Shown: in pieces, positions 10,272 to 20,423 of the stretch | Layout of the letters: every line of letters starts with the position of its first letter | Position numbering within the stretch: position 1 is the stretch's first letter | Source: Chondrus crispus | Lineage: Eukaryota; Rhodophyta; Florideophyceae; Gigartinales; Gigartinaceae | Assembly (NCBI RefSeq): GCF_000350225.1 | Contig: NW_005179360.1 | Location: forward strand, 1 to 55,729 | Length of the DNA: 55,729 bases | Reading direction: 5' to 3' | Notes under the pieces: generated by a model | What the model was told of the DNA's origin: nothing | The model's database searches: none | What the model saw: only the letters and a program-made list of their open reading frames with translations | Translations under genes and position numbers: made by a program

Positions 10272-10298
10272 TATGAATATCCGGGCAGGATATTCATA
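10272..10298. repeat. 11-bp stem hairpin
   Basis: TATGAATATCC (10272-10282) and GGATATTCATA (10288-10298) pair perfectly around the 5-base loop GGGCA. It lies about 320 bp upstream of the DUF3598-like gene. Function unknown. Confidence 0.75.
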
Positions 10299-11743
10299 GA
10301 AAGGATGCACAATTGCCAGATACGAGCTGCAAACACAAGAAGGATTGCAAGTTGCGTTTACCGGGCAAATCCCGCAGGTATATCGCAATGTTGTCTATGC
10401 CGTAGCGAGAAAACAGGAAATTTTAAATCGATATTGAGCAACAAGTGGCTGTTTGTGCTTCTAGCTTGGTCACTTCACCAGATTGTTCATTGTTCAAGAG
10501 CTCACATGCACAAAATCTAGACTTCTCCCGTTCCGCTCGACAAAACTGTTCCTGATACGGCACAGTACTAGCCGTTTTATATTCTTTCAAACACATTCCG
10601 TTGGACACCTGTCTACCGGGTTTTTTTCCTCGCAGGGAAAGTCGCTTCATCCGTCACAGTCTTCAAGCATCAGGCATGGGACGGCCCGAAAGATCGCGAC
10701 TTGACGGAGGTAATTTGGACAGCTCAGCCGCGATCTGAACTTGAGAATCAGTCGCGAGCGCAAACACATGATGTACTTTCCATTTTCGTAGTAGCCAGAC
10801 GACCAACTAAGATGAAATCTATTAGAAATGCCTTTCTTTATGAAGGACTCCGTAATGCTGTCATACTTTTGTTTAAAGGAAGCAACAGAACTCTAGTGGC
10901 AAGAAGGATCGGGGAGCTGTTCACAGTTCCGATATCAGGTGGGAGGTTCATGGCATTGTCTGTTACACATACACTCGAGCTCCCAGACACGTTCCAAGTA
11001 AAGCGTCCCAGAAAGACCATGGGCATTACGCAATTGCTTAGCACTGCAGGATTGTCTATATCGCCGACATAGTTCGCGCCGACCACCTCTGCTCAACTTG
11101 TACATCTATGCATATATTTGCTTATATGGATCGGTTCTCGTCGCAATTCGGGCGCGGTGAAATCACTCGCGATCAAGAAAGCGCTTTGTTGCCATTCGTG
11201 AACAGTTTGCTGTCCTACGGGGTGAAAATCAGACATCGCGCGCACTGTTGAAGAGTTGGCATGTCGCAGTCAAGGAATTCAGGCCTTCGGGTTCACGCGC
11301 CTCAGACCGGCGTCGCATCGGGCAGGACGAAAGCTACCTGCCACTCCATCACCCGCACAACCATGCCCCGGCGATATGATCGAGATGTGCATAATGTCGC
11401 AATTTATGGATGCGCAGAGCAGGCAAAGGAACATAAACATTCAAGGGAACAAAAAAATTACAATGACAGCTCTCCCTTCCCAACATAAACTATGCACACT
11501 TGTACGGAGGTAAATTGGACTACAAGGATAGAAATTGTGCACAGCGGCTCACGCCCCAGATCCTAAAAAACAGTTTCGACCTCTAGCGATTCCTCAATGG
11601 CGCTGCTCAACAATGGGCGGGAGATGTAGCGATTTCGGGCAGCGTACCTTAAACTAACCTAGCGACGTACGTGAGGGTACTCCTTGACAACCACCCCAAA
11701 TACTTTCTGGAGGCGACTTCGGTTCAAACTTGGACGTGGCGTC

Positions 11744-12397
11744 TTAATTGATTGTACAGCATGCGCCTGGCGACGATCCAGGTATTTGTCCGCCCCTCCT
11801 TGGCTTGGGAAGTGGGTCCCAAGCCGACAGCAAAGCTTCATCAAAGACATCCTTCAGACCTTCTTGAGTGAGTGCTGAACACTCGAAAAATGAGTCGGCT
11901 CCAATAGTGCGGGCAACACTCTCGCCCTCGGCAGTTGTGACGGGCTTCTGTCCCCGTTGCATCAAGCGATTAAGTTCGACGGGATCCTCCCTGAGATCCA
12001 TCTTGCAACCACAGAGAATCATATGACTACCAGGACTGACTCGCTTGATCTCAGGGGCCCAGCGGCGTTCGATGTTTTCCAGGGATGGGTGATGAACAAT
12101 GGAATAGCAGAGAATGAATACATCGGTCTCGTGGTAGGAGAGGGCACGAAGGCGCTCGTAATCTTCTTGTCCAGCTGTGTCGAGGAGCTCGAGGGTACGG
12201 GGACGGCCGTCAACGTGGACGGTGGCAGTGAAGGTGTCGAAGACGGTCGGGACATAGTCGGTTGGGAATTTGTTCTCAGCATACGAGTAGACCATGCAGG
12301 TCTTACCGACGGATCCATCGCCGACGAGGACGGTTTTGACGCGAACTAGGTTGTCTTCGTTAGCCATGGGACCTGCACTGTATCCACCACGAGCCAT
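11744..12397 (-). CDS. Rho/Rac-family small GTPase
   Basis: An uninterrupted 217-residue Rho GTPase, a membrane-attached switch that normally controls actin, polarity and secretion. Visible motifs are the P-loop GDGSVGKT (residues 26-33), the effector region YVPTVFD (48-54), switch II DTAGQEDYERLR (from 73, with the catalytic Gln at 77), the base-recognition motif CKMDLRED in place of the usual TKLDLRED, the Rho insert region, and ECSALTQEGLKDVFDEA. The tail has a short basic patch (KPRRGG) and ends CCTIN, giving a prenylation box CTIN with a neighbouring Cys that could be palmitoylated. Asn in the last position is unusual, so which prenyltransferase acts is unclear. Two in-frame starts exist, 12397 and 12367; both have purine-favoured contexts and the second gives the standard Rho length. 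It is head-to-head with a RhoGAP-like gene 683 bp away. Confidence 0.95.
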   Translation of the reverse strand: MARGGYSAGPMANEDNLVRVKTVLVGDGSVGKTCMVYSYAENKFPTDYVPTVFDTFTATVHVDGRPRTLELLDTAGQEDYERLRALSYHETDVFILCYSIVHHPSLENIERRWAPEIKRVSPGSHMILCGCKMDLREDPVELNRLMQRGQKPVTTAEGESVARTIGADSFFECSALTQEGLKDVFDEALLSAWDPLPKPRRGGQIPGSSPGACCTIN

Positions 12398-13080
12398 GCG
12401 CAGACCGAGTGGAATAGAGGTAAAGGGATACTGTGGAAGAGGAGAGGTGTGAGGAAGAAGGCGGAAGGAGAGCGCAGGTGAGGAAAGTTAAAAGCGGGTG
12501 AGATGATGAGCGAAAGACGAGGGTGATTCCGTCGAAGCTAGAGAAATAAGGAGGCGAGAGGGTATTTGAGCGGGTTGGGGGTGGGGGATGGGGGGGATGG
12601 CAGGGGATGAAGCAAGGTGGCGTTAAGACGAGGACGGGTTGGGTAGTAGAGATGATAGGTTTGAGAAAAATGGTGCGACGGATTTACTCAAAGAGAGCCG
12701 GATTTGGGGGGCCTCGTTCAAAAATTTGAATTGAGTGCGATTTGGGGCGAAACGGAGCTCGTTTGAAAAACGAGAAATCCCGCCTTTCCCCCTCATTGGT
12801 TATCTCCCACCAAACGGACACCGTCCCCGCCACCCTTGTTGAGCCTCGCACGCAAATGGCATTCACCTAATCCCAATCGTTCCCTTCCTCCCTTCACACG
12901 GGCCGCGACATCTACCTTTGCCACCGTCTTTCACCCCCCTCCACTCCCCTGCTCCACCCTTTCTTAACACAGCAGCAGTCTTTCGCTCCCCCTGGCGCCT
13001 TGCGTGACTCGCCCACATCCCACACCGTCTCCCACTCCCTTCCCCTCTCCTCCAACAACCCCCCCACATTCACACTCGCC
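12398..13080. promoter_or_regulatory. Shared divergent promoter region with G-quadruplex motif
   Basis: 683 bp separate the starts of the Rho GTPase (-) and the RhoGAP-like gene (+). The plus strand is purine-rich on the Rho side and pyrimidine-rich on the RhoGAP side, so both 5' leaders are CT-rich when read in the direction of transcription. At 12572-12596 four G-runs (3, 5, 5 and 7 G) are separated by 1-2 bases, a strong quadruplex-forming pattern. No TATA box was found for either gene. That the region co-regulates both genes is an inference from layout. Confidence 0.55.
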
Positions 13081-14055
13081 ATGGCTGCGACTGGACTTCG
13101 CCATGCTTCCGATTCTAATGGAGCCTCGCTCGGCGAGCCCTCCATCATCCGAAGAGATGAGATGATGGCTGGCATGATGGGCGGCGCAGATTCCACATCG
13201 CTTGGCGCTGACAACGGCACTTCGCTCATCGCTCGCGCTGAGGCGCTCAACGCGTTTATGAAGATGCAACCCGTGGCCAACCAGGCACGTCACCAATCAA
13301 CTTCCCCCACTATCCCTTCTGAAGAACCTGCTGGCTGCTTCTGTCTCGGCAGCCGCACTGTGCATCAGCCTTCCCGAGAAGTTGCGCACCGAACAAAACG
13401 AGAGTACTACCCAGACAACCTGAGCATCCAGCCCAACCGACACAAATGGGGCCGCCGGATGGAGTGGCTGATAGTGGCCTGCGTGGACTTTCTCGAAAAG
13501 GAGGGTTTGGACGAGAGAAATATCTTTGCCGTGTCCGCCGTGGACGACTTGGTGCGCAATATGACAGTAGAAGAAGGGGAGGAGCTGGCGAAGAACACGG
13601 ACCCAAACGTGGCGGCTGGTGTGATCAAGGCGCAGATCCGGCACGCGGACGAGGCGCTGGTGGGCAAGGAGTGTCTGCGGACGTACATCGAGCTGCAGCA
13701 AGCGCGGGAAGGGGACGGGAGCCCAGGGGACGGGCTCCGCAGCTACGAAGAGAGCCATCTCGCGCGTACGGTGGACGACACCAAGAGGATTAGCGGGGCG
13801 CGGAGGGCGTACGTGCTTGCTCGGATAATGAGGCTGCTGGGAAGGGTGAGCGCGAATGAGGAGGTGTCGCGGATGAACGCGCATTGCCTGGCTAAGTGCG
13901 TGGCACCAAGCATGCTGCACTGGGACCCCAACTCGGGGTTTGCGCTGCTGATGCTTGGCAAGATTACGGCTTTTGTGATGACGATGATCGAGGACGCGAG
14001 GGTTTTTGATGAAAATCTGTGTCAGAAAATAGATGAACTGGCGCAAGAATGCTAG
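13081..14055 (+). CDS. RhoGAP-fold protein lacking the arginine finger
   Basis: The ATG at 13081 sits in the context CTCGCCATGG and gives 324 residues. The first 120 residues are Ser/Gly/Met-rich and probably disordered. Residues about 125-310 align with the RhoGAP domain. VIKAQIRHADEALV (K183, R187) matches the conserved LKxxLRELPEPL helix, and RMNAHCLAKCVAP (264-276) matches the NLAxVFxP helix. The finger loop, normally G-I-F-R-V-S-G, reads N-I-F-A-V-S-A at 147-153: the catalytic Arg is Ala150. The supporting Asn of NLA is Cys269. The conserved Lys and Arg, four residues apart, remain. It could therefore bind a Rho protein without stimulating hydrolysis, acting as scaffold, effector or competitor. 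It is divergent from the Rho GTPase at 11744-12397. The fold call is moderately strong; the loss of the finger is read directly. Confidence 0.78.
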   Translation: MAATGLRHASDSNGASLGEPSIIRRDEMMAGMMGGADSTSLGADNGTSLIARAEALNAFMKMQPVANQARHQSTSPTIPSEEPAGCFCLGSRTVHQPSREVAHRTKREYYPDNLSIQPNRHKWGRRMEWLIVACVDFLEKEGLDERNIFAVSAVDDLVRNMTVEEGEELAKNTDPNVAAGVIKAQIRHADEALVGKECLRTYIELQQAREGDGSPGDGLRSYEESHLARTVDDTKRISGARRAYVLARIMRLLGRVSANEEVSRMNAHCLAKCVAPSMLHWDPNSGFALLMLGKITAFVMTMIEDARVFDENLCQKIDELAQEC

Positions 14056-14449
14056 CGGGAGGGGAGAGGGGGATTAGGGGATTGTTAAATGTTTAGGAGG
14101 TTAGGGTTGGGTGGAGCGGGGTGCCTGAGGTGAATGTTTTTAGAGGAATTATTGTTTGTACAATTTGTTTTTCTGTCGGTGTAGCAAAAGCTAGGGGAAG
14201 ATGTGAAGAAAAGAACTTTTGAGGACGTTTTTATGTGTGTTTGTTGCGAAAAGACAAGGTGGTTTCCCGACGATGTTTTCCTCGGAGCTCTGGTAGCGTA
14301 GAGGCACAGTAGAAGAGAAAATGAACTCGGAAAGGTGGCGGAGCAAATACAGTGGAGAAGTGTAGAGGTTTAGTTTGCCTTTGTGTATGACGGCACGACT
14401 ACGGGAGCAAGCAAGTGCGGGAAGGTTTGGATTGCAAGGGAGAGTGTTG

Positions 14450-14545
14450 ATTGGTGTCAAGTACAATACTGTATGTACGTACGCGCTGTACAGATTGGCG
14501 TCAAGTACCCTTGAAGGGTACAGTATGTACGCACTGTACAATGCA
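14450..14545. repeat. Tandem GTAC-rich duplication
   Basis: ATTGGTGTCAAGTAC at 14450 recurs as ATTGGCGTCAAGTAC at 14494. Each copy is followed by TGTATGTACG- or CAGTATGTACG-type sequence and a CTGTACA end. The second copy contains the palindrome GTACCCTTGAAGGGTAC (14505-14521). Confidence 0.7.
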
Positions 14546-14620
14546 CAGTTCATAGAAGGCAGTGCTGTGTGGTGATGTCTGATGTCGATATGGTGATGAT
14601 TCTAGAAGACTAAAGCAGAC

Positions 14621-14654
14621 CACGTGTGTAGCACACGTGCGTAGCAGACACGTG
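14621..14654. repeat. Three CACGTG G-boxes in short tandem repeat
   Basis: CACGTG occurs at 14621, 14634 and 14649, embedded in the degenerate unit CACGTGYGTAGCA. bHLH and bZIP factors bind such boxes, but the nearest gene start is over 1 kb away, so the function is open. Confidence 0.6.
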
Positions 14655-15381
14655 CGTAGCAATCATGACATGATTCACATTGTGAAGAGAAACGTCGCGA
14701 TAGCCTCCAAAGAGAAACTTCAATCGATCTGCAGCGTCCCGATGCAGCGCGATCTCATACCCTGCACGAGCAAGTAGAAAATCTCAACTTGAGTTCAAGG
14801 TTTGGCACGTGTCATGGCCGCCTTATTCAAAAAATGGTAAAACCGACCTCACACAAGGGAGACCCCCTTCACGACGGCAGCACAGTACAGTAGTACAATA
14901 GATGGCCTTCATGCGTAATACTCCATAACCCGATTCGACATAAATTGCGTAAACTCTCACATGGAACACTTGCCTTCATTTTTCAGGATCAGCGGCAGAA
15001 ATAACTCTACCTGCCGAATTTTGCTGTTTTTACGGCTTTGCTACTGCTGAGGATTTCTGGAAGCGTAAGAGCATCTCCAATGATTCTGAACAAATCAACA
15101 AAATACTTAATTTGACAATTTGGTCAACCAAAGACATCCCCAACGGTACGAAAACAAAGGAAAAAAAGAGCAACTCACAAAAAACTCGTGACCAAATCCA
15201 GCTGATTTGGTCCGATGCACATCGCAGTCAAACTATTTCACTTTCCAAGTGCCGATCAGATATTGGATAAAAATTGGCGCGAAGACCGAAATACTCTACA
15301 GCTCACTGTACATCACCTCAAACAATCCCTCCTAGCATCACTAACACCAACGTTCTCACCCCGATCGACATCCCCGATACG

Positions 15382-16239
15382 ATGTCACATTCTGCAGCGT
15401 CCAAACTGGACAAACTTCAGATTCATACTGAGAGCAACACAAAAAAGACCACAAGGGGATCAAGTTTCACCACGACTGAAGATGCGGCCATTGCTAAGGC
15501 CTGGATATCAGCCTCAGAGAACCCTGTTGTAGGTGCTGAGCAGAAGAGTACTTCGTTCTTTAAATGCATCCCTGAGCTCTACAATGAAAAATTTAAGCCG
15601 GTCAACAGAGAGTTCAGATGTATAGAGTCTTTGAAAACAAGCAACATGGCCATACACAAAGAATGCATGCGATTCTCTTGATGCCATGTTAGAGTAGTAC
15701 GTTTTACAGCCAACAGGGGCTTCTACGGGTGACATTTTAAAAATGGTCACGGCATTGTACAACAACCGTAAAACAACTTGGAGATGGTAAATTACAGGAA
15801 TGATTGCCGGAAACCATTCCGATTCATGCAGGCTTTGAATATCCTCGGGAAGCATGACAAATTTATGGCTGTAGATCTCAAAGACAGTGGAGAAACATCC
15901 AATAAGTCGGTGTCAACAAAGCATGCGGCACCTACATGGAATACAAATGGTGCTACTGTGCTTAAAAGCAATGAGATTGAGCTATTACAGCAGCAACAGC
16001 AAATATCAATACGTCGAAAAAGAGCAAAGCAGGAGAATGAAAAATAAAAGGTTACTTCAAAGAAGTTGCGTCTGGCTGCACAACGTGAACGCAACCAGGC
16101 TTCGAAAGGACAATATGAAATTATGTTGTTTACACGCGCGCCATCTACTTGTGACACAGCGGAAGCTGTTGAATTCTTCAATATCATGCGAGCTCGCGCT
16201 TTGCAAGACATCCGCAAAGAAGAGGAAAGCAAGGCATGA
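15382..16239 (+). pseudogene. Harbinger Myb/SANT-like (NAM-associated) accessory protein, frameshifted
   Basis: The first segment, from the ATG at 15382, contains RGSSFTTTEDAAIAKAWISA followed by a Lys/Ser-rich and aromatic stretch, the typical SANT-like start of the second Harbinger protein. After a frame change, KPFRFMQALNILGKHDKFM (from about 15808) matches the NAM-associated C-terminal region. A third segment, to the TGA at 16237, encodes a coiled, charged tail with LRLAAQRER and RARALQDIRKEEE. In active elements this protein binds DNA and brings the transposase to the nucleus. At least two frame breaks make this copy a remnant. Confidence 0.75.
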
Positions 16240-16446
16240 GAAAAAGACACATCAAGCGGTTCTGCGGTAGAAAGCGAAGCGAATGAGAGCGATTGAGAAA
16301 TTAACAAATTGATCATAACTAATCGACGTGCGCTTTTGGCGGCCTCGTTCCTCGGCCAGCGGGCGTTCCAGCGGACTTTGCACGCAGCCGCGAAAAGAGC
16401 ACATAGCGCGCGAAGTGCGCGGCGATTGCGATCATTCCCTCCCTTT

Positions 16447-17716
16447 CTACGCCCAATGATATTCCATGACGAGCACTCTAGTGTTAAAATATTCTACTTC
16501 ATCATTTGTGAAGCGTGACAGAGCGCAAATAGCTGCGATGGTTCTGTGAGGATGGTCCGATCCCATTTGTCCACCATGAGCCCACATTGGAACAGTTCCG
16601 TCTCCGATTACAATATCACTCCCTGCGGCTTCAGTAGAGTTTGTCGCATCTGCTCCGTAAATACGACCTTCTACCATCATGTTATGCAGAAGCACACAAA
16701 ATTTCATGATGACTTTCATAGAACGCCTGTACCAGGAGCGGGTCGGTCGAGCGACGATATGCCCCTTCCTGTGTAAAACCTCGAAAGCTCTCTCAACATC
16801 CTTTCTAAACCTTTCTTGGCAGGCGGCCATGAGCTTTTCCTTTCGCGTTATCGGTTGGGAGACTGTCTGTACAAATCAAGGCCACCTTGGATAAATTCCG
16901 TCAGCTAACCAGTAAGGTATGCTCTGCTTTTCTCTGTTTATCTCGTATTCGAGCGATATCGGATATGTTCCGTCCGCAATCTTGTTGGAGAGAGTTGAAG
17001 CTTCCAACACATTAATGTCGTTAGCACACCCTGGCATGCCAAAGAAATAATGCCATATCTAAAGCTGGTCATCTCCTATGACCTCGACCGTTAACGTCGC
17101 CTCACCCTCTTTCCCTTGATACTGACCATGATACGCAGTTGGACAGTTCTTACAGTACCATTTTGCAGAGTCCATGCCCCCCATCATACCTGGTAACCCC
17201 CTTGCTTCTGATCGAGCCACAATCCTTCGTAGGTCCACGTCGCTAGGTGCTCTCAAATACTCCTCCTCGAAACAACACACCACGCCATCGCAGAACCTGT
17301 CCGAACACTGCAACACAGTTGACTCGCCGATACGTAGGTATTCATTTCAATGAATCTGCCGCAGATCCATACGCTAACATACGCAATGCTGCAGTAGCTT
17401 TTTGGTAGTAAGTTAAACCTTTCCTACAAGTACTGTCCTGGCGCTGTGTAAAGAAAGGATCATGCACTTCAAATGCATCTTTGATTCTTTGAAAAACTTA
17501 TCGAGACAGCCGAAATCGCCTTCGGAACTGTTGGTCGCTGTACACAGGGGCTTCCGCGAAATAATTTTGAAACAGTCGCAGAGCAGCTGCTTGTCTTCCT
17601 CGTTCAAGGTTCGGAGCCCTGCCAACACGTGAGCCACCATGTTTGCGCGGCATGTCGTCATGACTGCTGCTAGTGAGCAGCGTATCAACAAGGTGGAGCA
17701 GCTGATCATCAGCCAT
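16447..17716 (-). pseudogene. PIF/Harbinger DDE transposase, frameshifted
   Basis: Read on the minus strand from 17716. An N-terminal piece with GRAPNLERGRQAAALRLFQN and FRRRFRLSR is followed by a frame change into QRQDSTCRKGLTYYQKATAA and ALRMLAYGSAADSL. A further frame change near 17345 leads into EYLRIGEST and EEEYLRAPSDVDLRRIVARS, then GLPGMMGGMDSAKWYCKNCP (first catalytic Asp). The C-terminal piece, 16830-16447, has ERFRKDVERAFEVLHRKGHI (with the catalytic Glu) and the helix MKVIMKFCVLLHNMMVE. All elements are in family order. At least two frameshifts and lost continuity make it a dead copy. Confidence 0.85.
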
Positions 17717-17823
17717 CTCCTCGACGTAAATTTACGGGTTGTCCATTTGAATAGCGGTTCACCGCCAGTTCTGACCTTGCAGAAGCCATAGCACTATCTT
17801 CTCAAATATGGCACCTCCAATTA

Positions 17824-19838
17824 CAGTGCAGTCGCGATAATTGGGAACTCGATAATTGGGACGTCGTGATAAACGGGACAGAAATCAGTCCACCGTCCTC
17901 GTTCCCTTCCAAATTTAATCAAATTTTACGGTTGTCCCAAATTTGATAATTGGGACTGATTTTTTGGATTCGGTGGACCTTCTGGAGGGGGTTCTTCAAC
18001 GTTCAGCAAAATCAAAGAGCACAGCACGGCAGCAGACTAGAACGCTTAGATCTGACTTGTCGCTCGATTCCCTCTCCTCTCCGCGCATCTCAGCTCATCA
18101 CGATACTGAACCGTCCTGAAAGCTGCAGTGCTATGAAGTACGCCACGTTTAACGAAGTGCAAAAGCGCTCCCTGCGTAACGAAGTGCTCCCCCGGAGTGA
18201 GAGTCATCATAGTGCGACATGTCGTGTCATGGCGCTGTGGTGTCAGGTAACATTTCGCCTCTATACGACCCCGGGCAAGTCAACGGTTGCTGGCGTCCTC
18301 AAGCAAGCAAGAAACATCGCCACTCGGGAACCTCAACTAAGGGTGAGCAAATCAATTCGAATGAAGCGAGGTGCAAAACCGGAACTTGAGCGGGCACTCT
18401 TCTCCTGGATTTGTGATCAAGTATCCGTGCGAAGGATGATTAACGGTCCTTTAATCATTGCAAAGGCCAAGAAGCTCCAAGACCTGTGTAATGCAACGCT
18501 GCAGCCAAGCGAGAGAATGAAGCTAAACTTCAGCGCCGGGTGGGTGGCAATCTTCAAACGTCGTTGGAGTCTGCGTTCTTTCAAGACGCATGGAGAGGGC
18601 GGTGATGCAGATGTGGGTGCGGCCGACGATGCTCTTCCGGGACTGAAGGAGAAGATAAGACGGTACGATCGGAGAAATGTTTTCAATGCTGATGAGTGCG
18701 GTCCCTTCTACAAGCTTGCCCCCGACCGCACGGTTGCCATGCAACGCCCTCCTGGTCGCAAAAAGGCAAAGGACCGCATCACAGTGTTAGTGTGCACAAC
18801 CGCAGATGATTCAGAAAAGGTTGAACTCATGTTCATTAGAACCGCCTTGCGACCGAGACCATTCAAAGAAGTCTGGAAAGGATTATGGGCTTGAGTACCA
18901 TGCCAATAAGAGGGCCTGGATGACATCAGAATGTTTCTACGAGTGGCTGAAACGGCTCGATGCACACTTCACTTCGCAAGGTCGAAAGATTCTTTTGCTT
19001 GTTGACAACTGCAGCGCTCACGGCACTTTAGAGACTGCACCTTCGCTACAGAATATTGAGTTTTGCTTCCTTCCCACTAATACAACCCCGAAATTACAAC
19101 CATGTGACGCCGGAATTATAATGTCAAAGAAAGTACAGTATAGGAAGTACTAGATGAGATCGGGCGTTGAAGTTTGCGGAAGCGGAGACCATATCCGACA
19201 TTTACAAAGTTGATATCGTAAGTGCCATGCTCTCATTCAAGCGAATTTGGAGAACAATGGCTGCGGGCATCATCGCCAATTGCTGGCGACACACTGGGCT
19301 TATCGGCCCAATTGCGGAAATCAACGAAAGCAACTTACAGGATGAGGTAAGAGAGCTTCAGAACGCTGTTGCGCACCTGGTTCCACCTTATGTTCGAATG
19401 GACATTGAAGATCTGGTCAACCCTATCGGTGAAGATGACTGCATTGCGGGAGTGTCTGACAAGCAACTTGTCGACCAGATTATAAACCAGTCAGTAGTAG
19501 AAGATTCAGAGGATATCGAGATTGATGTTGGTGAAGTGACGCCTCTTCCATCATTCAAGGAGCAACTACAGGCCGTCGCCAGTTGCAAGCGTTTATGCGA
19601 CGCGTATAACGTCAGTGACGCGATTCGAAGCTCTGTCTCCGCTCTTCAAGGGGAGGTGAGACGCCAAAGACAATGTGCTGCGAAACAGTCAACGATGGAT
19701 GCGTGGATCAATAAATGAACCTGCGAGGGGCCCACGTGTCGTTACACGTGTTCAGGCGAGCTCTCGAAAATTGGGACGTCGTGATAATTGGGACAGAAAT
19801 CAGTCCACCGTACAGTCCCAATTATCGCGATTGCACTG
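17824..19838 (+). mobile_element. pogo/Tigger-like element nested in the Harbinger element
   Basis: The ends are CAGTGCAGTCGCGATAATTG and the inverse, with TA on both flanks (17822-17823 and 19839-19840); length 2015 bp. Sub-terminal copies of GATAATTGGGA follow at both ends and may be transposase-binding repeats. One transposase gene on the plus strand is split over three frames. It sits in non-coding DNA of the Harbinger element, so it arrived later. Confidence 0.92.
18133..19718 (+). pseudogene. pogo/Tigger transposase, frameshifted
   Basis: It begins MKYATFNEVQ at 18133. A CENP-B-type helix-turn-helix region follows (RMKRGAKPELERALFSW, then a GPLIIAKAKKL stretch). The catalytic core has NADECGPFYKL (first Asp), LLVDNCSAHG (second Asp, in another frame after about 18830) and TPKLQPCDAGI (third Asp), giving a DDD triad with about 33 residues between the last two. 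A stop at 19151-19153 and a second frame change lead into the C-terminal segment 19167-19718, ending in AAKQSTMDAWINK. The domain order is complete, but two frame disruptions make it non-functional as read. Confidence 0.88.
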
Positions 19839-19968
19839 TAATATCATACGTTGTACACGTTGTACAACACGCCAGATTCGCTGAGAAAGATAGGACAGGC
19901 ATCATACACGTTTCATTTTCTTTTTTGTAATTTGATCATTTACCTCCGCGTTGGTGGAGATGCTCTAA

Positions 19969-20423
19969 GCTCTCACTGCCCTGGAAAGTGTGCGCAACCC
20001 GGTCACACACCGAGTTTCTACATCCCTTCATCTCCGAAAATCCGAAAACTCGGCGCAAATATTTCGCAAAACGCCAAGACGAAGGCCATCAGTCGCTCTC
20101 GATGTCAGCACGCGTCGCCCAATGCTCCAGTGAGCAGTGTCCTGTGCGCACTGTCACCCTGTGCCCCATCAGCGCGATTGCTCGTCGCCTTTCCTAACTG
20201 CACACCCCTTTCCACTCTTTTTTGCGCTCCCCCACTCCAATTACGACCCGCCCCCTCAATTCATCATCCCCCTCTTCTAAACTCTACCCCCTCTCTTGCC
20301 CCACCTCCGCCACACCTTCGCCTCCTTGTACATCACATCACCACGCCACTCGTTATCCGCTCACGCACGCACGCACCCTTCCCTCCCACCCTCCGTTCCT
20401 CCGCACTAACCCCTCTTTTCACA
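19969..20423. promoter_or_regulatory. Upstream region of the PITP gene
   Basis: A pyrimidine-rich leader (mostly C and T on the plus strand from about 20200) precedes the ATG at 20424. No TATA box or other named element was found. Confidence 0.45.

Larger units (their letters stand above)
9955..11743. other. 1.8-kb spacer between two minus-strand genes
   Basis: It holds two perfect inverted repeats (10088-10109 and 10272-10298) on the 5' side of the DUF3598-like gene. The remaining reading frames are short and without recognisable domains. No RNA gene was seen. Confidence 0.5.
14056..15065. other. 1-kb spacer with small repeats
   Basis: Downstream of the RhoGAP-like gene. It holds a tandem duplication rich in GTAC words (14450-14545), three evenly placed CACGTG boxes (14621-14654), and then unremarkable sequence up to the Harbinger target site at 15066. 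No gene recognised. Confidence 0.5.
15069..19965. mobile_element. PIF/Harbinger element, degraded, with nested pogo element
   Basis: The left end GAGCATCTCCAATG and the inverted right end GAGCATCTCCACC are flanked by TAA on both sides (15066-15068 and 19966-19968), the 3-bp duplication typical of PIF/Harbinger. Total length is 4.9 kb, or 2.9 kb without the nested pogo element. It carries both expected genes in divergent/convergent remnants: a Myb/SANT-like protein (+) and a DDE transposase (-). Both are frameshifted, so the copy is not autonomous. Confidence 0.9.

Noticed and set aside
10701..11072. 123-residue plus-strand frame
   Set aside because: No family resemblance, no splice or promoter signals, and amino-acid use typical of random sequence.
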